Origin: Hyphomonadaceae bacterium BRH_c29
GTDB taxonomy: Bacteria > Pseudomonadota > Alphaproteobacteria > Caulobacterales > Hyphomonadaceae
DNA: 38,768 nt
Reading direction: 5' to 3'
Assembly: GCA_000961695.1 (NCBI GenBank)
Contig: LADW01000037.1
Span: forward strand, 1 to 38,768
Within the stretch, counting starts at the first letter, position 1. Each line of letters begins with the position of its first letter. The position numbers and the translations under genes were made by a program. The notes beneath the pieces were generated by a model. It saw nothing but the letters and a program-made list of their open reading frames with translations, was not told where the DNA came from and did not search any database. This document shows positions 17,179 to 23,500 of the stretch, piece after piece.

Positions 17179-17739
17179 ATGAGACTGAAAGCACCGCGCA
17201 TCGCGCCCCTCACTGATTCGGAGATCACGCCAGAGCAGCGCGCTGCCCTGGGAGACCGGTTCAAGGGGGAGATCTACAACATCTTCCGCACGCTCGCCCG
17301 CGCCCCCAAGGCTTATAAGCGGTTCATGGGCTGGGGCGGGTATATCCTGTCCGACTATAATGACCTCAGCCCCCGCGACCGGGAACTGGTCATCCTGCGC
17401 ACCGGCTTCAACTGGAAGTCCGGCTATGAATGGGCTCAGCATGTCCGCATTGGTCTCGATTGCGGCCTCACGGCGGAAGAGATTGAGCGCATCAAGGCGG
17501 GTCCGGATGCCCCCGGCTGGAGCGCCAATGACCGCGCCCTGCTGCAGGCGACCGACGAGCTGACCGGCGATGCCTTCATCACCGACAAGACCTGGGCAGC
17601 GCTCTCCGGCTTCACCGAGAAACAGCGCATGGACCTGGTGATGACCGTCGGCCAGTACACACAGGTCTCAATGATGCTGAACAGTTTCGGTGTGCCGTTA
17701 GATGATGACCTGACGCTGGACCCGGATCTCGCCAAGTGA
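17179..17739 (+). CDS. carboxymuconolactone decarboxylase / AhpD-like family protein
   Basis: Protein of 186 residues in the CMD family, an all-helical fold used by lactone decarboxylases and by AhpD-type peroxidase partners. The family core is seen in SPRDRELVILRTGFNWKSGYEWAQH followed by GLTAEEIERIKAG. There is no CxxC pair, so peroxidase chemistry of the AhpD type is unlikely. GGAAGGAA just upstream supports ATG 17179. The stop overlaps the GTG start of the dehydrogenase gene that follows, so the two are coupled and probably act in one pathway, possibly breakdown of a cyclic or aromatic compound. The substrate is unknown. Confidence 0.85.
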   Translation: MRLKAPRIAPLTDSEITPEQRAALGDRFKGEIYNIFRTLARAPKAYKRFMGWGGYILSDYNDLSPRDRELVILRTGFNWKSGYEWAQHVRIGLDCGLTAEEIERIKAGPDAPGWSANDRALLQATDELTGDAFITDKTWAALSGFTEKQRMDLVMTVGQYTQVSMMLNSFGVPLDDDLTLDPDLAK

Positions 17740-18551
17740 GCCTCGGCGATGTGACCGGCCGCCTCGCGGGAAAGGTGGCCATCGTCACCGGCGCAGGGCA
17801 GGCGCCGGGCGAGACCATTGGTAACGGCAAGGCGATTGCGCGCCTGTTCGCCCGTGCGGGCGCCAGCGTGCTTTGCGTTGACCGGGACATGGCCCGCGCT
17901 GAAGCGACCGTCGCGGAAATCCTGGCCGAGGGCGGCGTGGCAAAAGCCTTCGCGGCAGATGTCAGCAATCCGGAAGACGCCACAGCCATGGCAGCGGCGG
18001 CAGAGGCTGCGTTCGGCCCGCCGGACATTCTCGTCAACAATGTCGGCATCGGCGCTGCGGGCGACGGGCCGCCGCACAAGCTGACCGAAGACGCATTCGA
18101 TCGGACCCTGAGGATCAATCTGAAAGGCGCGTGGCTGGTCACGAAAGCCGTGCTGCCCGGCATGCGCGAACGAGGCGCCGGGGCCATCGTCAATATCTCC
18201 TCGCTCGCGGCCTTCGCGGGCGGATTCCAGATGGCTTATGAAGTCTCCAAGGCGGGGATGAACCGGATGACGCTCAGCGTCGCCACGTCCAATGCCTCGC
18301 GCGGCGTGCGCTGCAATGCGATCACGCCGGGCCTGATGGACACGCCCATGGCCATTGGCGGCATCGCGGCGATGCGCGGCATTCCGGAAGACGATCTGCG
18401 CAAGGAGCGCGCCGCCCGTGTGCCCATGGGCTTCATGGGTACCGGCTGGGATACGGCCCACGCGGCCCTGTTCCTGGCCAGCGACGAAGCGCGCTTCATC
18501 ACCGGCGCAATCCTCCCCGTCGATGGCGGCGGCAGCGCCCGCGTAGGCTGA
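17736..18551 (+). CDS. short-chain dehydrogenase/reductase
   Basis: NAD(P)-dependent SDR oxidoreductase of 271 residues. The Rossmann start is AIVTGAGQAPGETIGNGKAIA, where the TGxxxGxG motif carries an insertion of several residues. Further marks are DVSNPEDA, ILVNNVGIG, the catalytic S156 (in NISSLAA) and YEVSK with Y168 and K172, then the closing FITGAILPVDGGGSARV. D48 after the second strand (VLCVDRD) favours NAD over NADP. GTG 17736 overlaps the preceding stop. The stretched cofactor loop is seen in a subset of SDRs and is not a frameshift. Confidence 0.92.
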   Translation: MSLGDVTGRLAGKVAIVTGAGQAPGETIGNGKAIARLFARAGASVLCVDRDMARAEATVAEILAEGGVAKAFAADVSNPEDATAMAAAAEAAFGPPDILVNNVGIGAAGDGPPHKLTEDAFDRTLRINLKGAWLVTKAVLPGMRERGAGAIVNISSLAAFAGGFQMAYEVSKAGMNRMTLSVATSNASRGVRCNAITPGLMDTPMAIGGIAAMRGIPEDDLRKERAARVPMGFMGTGWDTAHAALFLASDEARFITGAILPVDGGGSARVG

Positions 18552-18558
18552 CCCGCCC

Positions 18559-19677
18559 TTACTTGCCCGGCATCGGATCGATGGTCTGGATCGAACCGTC
18601 CTCGTTGAAGTGCAACTCGGTCATTTTCACGTTCCGCAGATGGGTTTTCCCGGAGAGTTGCGTGTCGTGATAGGCGAGATACCACTTGCCGTCTTTCTCG
18701 AAGATGGAGTGGTGCGACGTCCAGCCCTCGACCGGATCAAGAATCTTGCCCTGATACGTGAACGGACCATACGGATTGTCACCCGTCGCGTATTGCAGGA
18801 AGTGCGTGTCGCCGGTCGAGTAGGTGAAGTAGTAGACGCCGTCCTTCTTGAACACCCAGGGCGCCTCGAAGAAGCGCCGGTCATGATCGCCCGCCAGGAT
18901 AGGCGAGCCGTCAGCGTCGAGGATCAGAACGTCTTTCGGTGTCTCGGCAAATTCCAGCATATCGTCGGAGAGTTTCGCCATATAAGGTGGGATGGCCGGG
19001 GCACTGTCGTCACCAAGGTCACCGTTCAGCGCATCGCCCGCGATGTACCCACCAGTCTGCCAGCGTTGCAGCTGGCCGCCCCAGATGCCGCCGACATAGA
19101 TGTAATAGCTGCCATCATCGTCCTTGAAGACGGCGGGGTCGATCGAGTGGCTGCCGGCCATCGGCTCGGCCTGCGGCGTGAACGGGCCGACCGGAGAGGC
19201 CGACGTCGCAACGCCGATGCGGAAGATGTCGTCTTTGTCCTTGGCGGGGAAGTAGAGGTAATAGGTGCCGTCCTTGAAGGCGGCGTCCGGTGCCCACATC
19301 TGGCGGCCGACCCATGGCACGTCGTCCTTGTCCAGCGCGACCGGATGCACCGTCACCGGACCGCCGACCTCGTCCATGGACAGGACCTGATAATCGCGCA
19401 TGTCGAAATGGCTGCCGAGGTCGTCTTCCGGCACACCCGCCTCATAGTCGTGGCTGGGGTAGATGTAGATCTTGCCGTCGTCCCAGACATGGGCGGAGGG
19501 GTCAGCGGTATAGATCTCGGTCACCAGCGGCTGACTGAGATAGGGGCTCGCCTCCGCCGTCTCAGCTTCGGGGGCGGGCGCCACCGGTTCAGACGAAGGT
19601 TCGGGCTTCGGGGCACAGGCGGCCAGGCCCGCTGCAATCGCGATAGCGCTAACAAAACTGATCGTACGAGATGACAT
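18559..19677 (-). CDS. glycoside hydrolase family 43-like lipoprotein
   Basis: Exported five-bladed beta-propeller glycosidase, 372 residues, of the arabinan/xylan-cleaving GH43 group. A signal peptide ends in the lipobox LAAC with C21 as lipid site, followed by a Pro/Glu/Ala-rich linker (22-45). The three family acids are visible: D59 (YTADPSAHVW, base), D180 (SIDPAVFKDDDG, pKa modulator) and E271 (RFFEAPWVFK, acid). CGCCGGAGGAAATC before ATG 19677 gives the ribosome-binding site and rules out the longer frame. No other carbohydrate gene adjoins it. Exact specificity (arabinosidase or xylosidase) cannot be read. Confidence 0.9.
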   Translation of the reverse strand: MSSRTISFVSAIAIAAGLAACAPKPEPSSEPVAPAPEAETAEASPYLSQPLVTEIYTADPSAHVWDDGKIYIYPSHDYEAGVPEDDLGSHFDMRDYQVLSMDEVGGPVTVHPVALDKDDVPWVGRQMWAPDAAFKDGTYYLYFPAKDKDDIFRIGVATSASPVGPFTPQAEPMAGSHSIDPAVFKDDDGSYYIYVGGIWGGQLQRWQTGGYIAGDALNGDLGDDSAPAIPPYMAKLSDDMLEFAETPKDVLILDADGSPILAGDHDRRFFEAPWVFKKDGVYYFTYSTGDTHFLQYATGDNPYGPFTYQGKILDPVEGWTSHHSIFEKDGKWYLAYHDTQLSGKTHLRNVKMTELHFNEDGSIQTIDPMPGK

Positions 19678-19831
19678 GATTTCCTCCGGCGAATGATGTG
19701 GGATGTTTCCTCTGCCCCCACTGATCCCCGGATTGAACGCGGGTGTCAACGGAAACCGGGACCAGCCACCGACAGCTTCCCCCGAGGTTATGACTTGCCG
19801 GGGGCGGCTGGCGCGCTAAATTCGGGGTCAA

Positions 19832-19839
19832 TGTATACA
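19832..19839. promoter_or_regulatory. TGTATACA palindrome upstream of the nitronate monooxygenase gene
   Basis: Perfect 8-base palindrome 25 bases before the start codon. It could be a GntR-type half of an operator or simply contain the -10 element (TATACA). No good -35 is at the proper distance. Confidence 0.25.
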
Positions 19840-19864
19840 CTGTTCACTTTGAGGGAAAATGCCC

Positions 19865-20860
19865 ATGGCTCTGCCGCCCGTGCTCCAGAATCTGCGCCTG
19901 CCTGTTATCGGTTCGCCGCTGTTCATCATCTCCGGCCCGGAACTCGTGATCGCCCAGTGCAAGGCCGGGGTGGTTGGCTCTTTCCCGGCGCTGAACGCGC
20001 GTCCCGGCCCCGTCCTGCACGAATGGCTGGACCGGATCACGACCGAACTCGCCGACTATAACGCAAAGAACCCGGACCGCCCCGCTGCGCCGTTCGCGGT
20101 GAACCAGATCGTCCACAAGTCGAACGACCGTCTGCAGCACGATGTCGAGGCCTGCGTGAAGTTCAAGGTGCCGCTGGTCATCACTTCTCTCGGGGCGCGC
20201 AAGGACGTCAACGACGCGATCCATTCCTATGGCGGCGTGGTGATGCACGATGTGATCGACACGTTCTTCGCCCGCAAGGCGCTGGAGAAGGGCGCCGACG
20301 GCCTGATCGCCGTGTGTGCCGGGGCTGGCGGCCACGCTGGCAAGCTCTCGCCAATGGCTCTGATCCAGGAGATCCGCGAATTCTTTGACGGCCCGCTGGC
20401 TTTGTCCGGCGCGATCGGAAATGGCGGCGCAATTGCCGCCGCGCTCGCCATGGGCGCAGACCTTGCCTATATGGGCTCAGCCTTCATTGCCTGCGACGAA
20501 GCCAATGCGGTGGAAGGCTACAAGGATGCCATCGTGAAATATGGCGCCGAAGACATCGTCTACTCGAACCTCTTCACCGGCGTGCACGGCAACTATCTGA
20601 AGCCCTCCATCGAGGCTGCTGGTCTTGACCCTTCAAACCTGCCGGAAAGTGACCCGAGCAAGATGAATTTCGGCTCTGGCGGCAATACCGACAAGAAAGC
20701 CTGGAAAGACATCTGGGGCTGTGGTCAGGGCATCGGCGCGGTGAAAAGGCGGGGGCCCGTGGGCGACTATGTCACCCAGCTTGAGCGCGAATATTTCGAC
20801 GCCATCGCTAAACTTTCGAAGCCGCGCACATGGGGCGCGAACACGGTTCCCGCAGGCTGA
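19865..20860 (+). CDS. nitronate monooxygenase family flavoprotein
   Basis: FMN-dependent TIM-barrel enzyme of 331 residues, of the family that oxidises alkyl nitronates (formerly called 2-nitropropane dioxygenase). The N-terminal LPVIGSPLFIISGPELVIAQ, the GAGGHAGK loop holding the conserved catalytic histidine, and ALSGAIGNGG plus LAYMGSAFIA for phosphate binding are all typical. ATG 19865 gives a better distance to GAGGG (19851-19855) than ATG 19859. A terminator hairpin lies at 20902-20938. It may detoxify nitronates or be a related enoyl reductase. The neighbouring GH43 gene diverges from it. Confidence 0.88.
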   Translation: MALPPVLQNLRLPVIGSPLFIISGPELVIAQCKAGVVGSFPALNARPGPVLHEWLDRITTELADYNAKNPDRPAAPFAVNQIVHKSNDRLQHDVEACVKFKVPLVITSLGARKDVNDAIHSYGGVVMHDVIDTFFARKALEKGADGLIAVCAGAGGHAGKLSPMALIQEIREFFDGPLALSGAIGNGGAIAAALAMGADLAYMGSAFIACDEANAVEGYKDAIVKYGAEDIVYSNLFTGVHGNYLKPSIEAAGLDPSNLPESDPSKMNFGSGGNTDKKAWKDIWGCGQGIGAVKRRGPVGDYVTQLEREYFDAIAKLSKPRTWGANTVPAG

Positions 20861-20901
20861 GACCTGCGGATCAAGCGGGTGTGATCCGACACCGGCAACT
20901 G

Positions 20902-20938
20902 TCGCGGCCTGTCGCAATACGGGCCGCGATTTTCTTTT
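20902..20938 (+). terminator. rho-independent terminator after the nitronate monooxygenase gene
   Basis: TCGCGGCC (20902-20909) pairs perfectly with GGCCGCGA (20922-20929), 8 bp, loop of 12, followed by TTTTCTTTT. A second, weaker hairpin (CCGCAGG/CCTGCGG, 20850-20869) spans the stop codon just upstream. Confidence 0.8.
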
Positions 20939-20980
20939 CCGGGGCAAGTAATCCCCCCGGGCACGACAGCGCGCAAACTC

Positions 20981-21406
20981 ATGCGCATGCTGATAGATTG
21001 CGTTTCTGACTTTGATGCGGCTGGCTGGCGCTGGCCGCATTTCGTGCCGCGAGAGCTGGCCTGCCATTGTGGTGGCCGGTTCTGCCGCGGCGAATACTGG
21101 CACGATCCGGACTTCCTGGATGCGCTGGAGGCCCTGAGAGCCGCCATCGGGCGTCCTCTGGTGATCAATTCCGGCCATCGCTGCGCGCTGTGGAACGCCC
21201 ATGTCGGCGGCGCTGCGCACAGCATGCACCGCACAATCGCGGTCGACATCCGCCTCGCCGGGCAGGACCGGCACGCGCTGTTGAAGCAGGCTGAGGTGAC
21301 GGGCTTTACCGGCTTCGGCCTCGGCCAGAATTTCCTTCATCTCGACCGGCGGGCCAAACCCGCGCGCTGGGTCTATTCGGGGAGTGCAGACGCGTGGCGG
21401 ACATAG
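20981..21406 (+). CDS. M15-family (D-Ala-D-Ala carboxypeptidase-like) peptidoglycan peptidase
   Basis: Zinc peptidase of 141 residues in the M15_3 group, which cuts cell-wall crosslinks. Its order of motifs is INSGHRCALWNAHVGGAA, then SMHRTIAVDI (zinc ligands H83 and D89), then FTGFGLGQNFLHLD (H120 as third ligand), then RW near the C-terminus. It has no signal peptide, as usual for phage-type endolysins that need a holin. The next gene starts 13 bases before its stop and encodes a holin-like membrane protein. Pairs like this serve phage lysis or release of gene-transfer agents. No ribosome-binding site is obvious; ATG 20987 is an alternative start. Confidence 0.88.
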   Translation: MRMLIDCVSDFDAAGWRWPHFVPRELACHCGGRFCRGEYWHDPDFLDALEALRAAIGRPLVINSGHRCALWNAHVGGAAHSMHRTIAVDIRLAGQDRHALLKQAEVTGFTGFGLGQNFLHLDRRAKPARWVYSGSADAWRT

Positions 21407-21861
21407 CAGGCCTCGCAGCCAGCGCAGCAGGCGGTGGCCTGTTCGGCCTCGTCGGCACAATTATCGGGCGCGTCGCGGGCGTCGTCGAAGCGCGACAGGC
21501 GCAGGCCCACGAGCGTGCCCGCTGGGCCCATGAAGGCGAGATGCAGAAGCTGCGCGCCGAGGCCACTGCCGCCGAGCGGGAGGCAGACCTTCGCGTCGCT
21601 GACGCCGCGGGTGCATGGGCGGGTCTCTCGGCCTCCATGGCGGCAGAGGCGTCGATTGGCGAGAGTTATCGCTGGGTGAATGCCGTGCGGGCGCTGACCC
21701 GGCCCATGCTGACCGTGCTGCTCTGGGCGATCACCTCCACCGTGTTCTTTGCCGCCGATGCGGCCGGGCGGGACGGCATTGTCGAGACGGCGACCTTTGC
21801 CGCCACTGCCGCCACGCTCTGGTGGTTCGGCGACCGGGGCCCACGCCGCGAGGTGCGTTGA
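21394..21861 (+). CDS. holin-like three-helix membrane protein (GTA/phage lysis type)
   Basis: Protein of 155 residues with three hydrophobic stretches (about 3-28, 101-122, 131-150) and a long charged helix between the first two (about 30-85, rich in Ala, Glu, Arg), probably a coiled coil. The pattern RALTRPMLTVLLWAITS and then ATLWWFGDRG near the end fits the 3TM holins linked to gene-transfer-agent release (PF11351 type), as I recall it. GTG 21394 overlaps the end of the M15 peptidase gene by 13 bases, so the pair is a single translational unit. No phage or GTA structural genes are in the window. Confidence 0.7.
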   Translation: MADIAGLAASAAGGGLFGLVGTIIGRVAGVVEARQAQAHERARWAHEGEMQKLRAEATAAEREADLRVADAAGAWAGLSASMAAEASIGESYRWVNAVRALTRPMLTVLLWAITSTVFFAADAAGRDGIVETATFAATAATLWWFGDRGPRREVR

Positions 21862-21915
21862 CGCGGGCGCCCGGCCCGGTCCATCCTCCCGGAAAATCTG
21901 CGGAGGAACAGGCAC

Positions 21916-23397
21916 ATGGGCGAGAATATCCTGGTCATTGACGAAGGCACGACCTCGACACGGGCCATCGTGTTTGATCGGGCGTTCAACCAGATTGCCC
22001 TCGTGCAGGAAGAAGTGCCTCTGGCCTATCCCGCCGATGGTTGGGTGGAGCAGGATGGCGAGACCATCTGGGAGAAGACGCTGGACGTCTGCCGCAAGGC
22101 GCTGACGGATGCGGGCGGCGTGGGCAACGTCGCGGGCATCGGCATCACCAACCAGCGCGAGACAACGCTGGTCTGGGACCGCAAGACCGGCAAACTGCTC
22201 GCGCCCGCCATCATCTGGCAAGACCGCCGCTCTGCCAGTGCCTGCGACGCCTTGAAAGCAGCTGGGCACGAACCCGCCGTTCAGGCTGAGACCGGCCTGC
22301 TGATCGATCCTTATTTCTCCGGCACCAAGATCACCTGGATCCTCGATACGGTGCTGGGCGCGCGCGACCGGGCCGAGGCGGGCGAGCTGGCCTTCGGCAC
22401 CGTCGAGACTTTCCTTATCTGGCGCCTGACGGGCGGGCGCGTGCACGCGACCGACGTGACCAATGCTTCGCGGACGCTGCTCTATCGCCTTGGCCTCGGC
22501 GCGGATGGCGGCTGGAGCGAGGCCATGTGTCGCCTGTTCCGTGTGCCAATGAGCATGCTGCCGGAAGTGAAGCCGAACGCAGCCGATTTCGGCACTTCTG
22601 AGGCGGCTCTGTTCGGCAAGGCGCTGCCCATCCTGTCGGCGGCGGGCGACCAGCAATCGGCGCTGGTGGGGCAGGGGTGTCTTGCGCCCGGTATGGCGAA
22701 AATCACCTATGGCACGGGCGCGTTCCTTGTGGCCAATTCCGGCCCCGAGAAGCCTGTCTCGAAGAACCGCCTTCTGGGCACGGTCGGATATGAAGCGGCA
22801 GGCAGCGGCGCGATGGCGCTGGAAGGCTCCATCTTCAATGCCGGCACCGTGGTGAAATGGCTGCGCGATGATCTCGGCCTCATCTCTGACGCGGCAGAGA
22901 GCGAAGAGATCGCCCAGAAGCTGCCCGGCAATGGCGGCGTCTATATCGTGCCGGCCTTTACGGGCCTTGGCGCGCCGCACTGGAATGCTGATGCGCGCGG
23001 CACGATCAGCGGCATCACCCGCGCCACCACGGCGGCGCATCTCGTGCGGGCAGGGCTGGAAGCGGTCGCCTACCAGACGCGGGACCTGCTTGATGCCTTC
23101 GCGGCGGACGGCGTCGACATCCGTGAGCTGAGGGTGGATGGCGGCATGGTGGCCAATGACTGGCTGATGCAATTCCTGGCCGATGTCTGTGCCCGCCCCG
23201 TGGTGCGGCCTGACTATCGTGAGATGACGGCGCTCGGCGCAGCAGCGCTGGCCGCCATGCAACTTGGCTGGATCGACGCCGCAGGCTGGCAGGCCCGCGA
23301 AGTGAAAGGCGTTCGCTTCGAGCCAAACATGACGGATGAGGACCGGACCGCGTTGCTAAAAGGCTGGGCCGCCGCCCTGCGCCGCACACTGGCTTGA
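21916..23397 (+). CDS. glpK: glycerol kinase
   Basis: FGGY-family kinase of 493 residues making sn-glycerol 3-phosphate from glycerol and ATP. Diagnostic stretches are VIDEGTTSTRAIVFD at the start, NQRETTLVWDRKTGK, YFSGTKITWILD, the central LSAAGDQQSALVGQGC and YGTGAF, and the closing LRVDGGMVANDWLMQFLAD. GGAGGAAC at 21901-21908 sets ATG 21916. No glpF, glpD or glpR adjoins it, so this copy is separate from a glycerol operon. Transcription ends at the strong hairpin at 23453-23478, which it shares with the converging receptor gene. Confidence 0.97.
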   Translation: MGENILVIDEGTTSTRAIVFDRAFNQIALVQEEVPLAYPADGWVEQDGETIWEKTLDVCRKALTDAGGVGNVAGIGITNQRETTLVWDRKTGKLLAPAIIWQDRRSASACDALKAAGHEPAVQAETGLLIDPYFSGTKITWILDTVLGARDRAEAGELAFGTVETFLIWRLTGGRVHATDVTNASRTLLYRLGLGADGGWSEAMCRLFRVPMSMLPEVKPNAADFGTSEAALFGKALPILSAAGDQQSALVGQGCLAPGMAKITYGTGAFLVANSGPEKPVSKNRLLGTVGYEAAGSGAMALEGSIFNAGTVVKWLRDDLGLISDAAESEEIAQKLPGNGGVYIVPAFTGLGAPHWNADARGTISGITRATTAAHLVRAGLEAVAYQTRDLLDAFAADGVDIRELRVDGGMVANDWLMQFLADVCARPVVRPDYREMTALGAAALAAMQLGWIDAAGWQAREVKGVRFEPNMTDEDRTALLKGWAAALRRTLA

Positions 23398-23452
23398 CGC
23401 ACCGGCCGCAAATGCCGGGCAAGATCGCGCTTTTCTTTACCTCCAAATGAAA

Positions 23453-23478
23453 AAAGGCGGACCCGGAGGTCCGCCTTT
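23453..23478. terminator. bidirectional terminator between glpK and the TonB-dependent receptor
   Basis: Perfect 11-bp stem, AAAGGCGGACC (23453-23463) with GGTCCGCCTTT (23468-23478), tetraloop CGGA. A/T tracts lie on both flanks, best for the reverse strand (run of T after the stem). Confidence 0.9.
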
Positions 23479-23500
23479 CCCGTATTCCGTTTCCGGAGCC

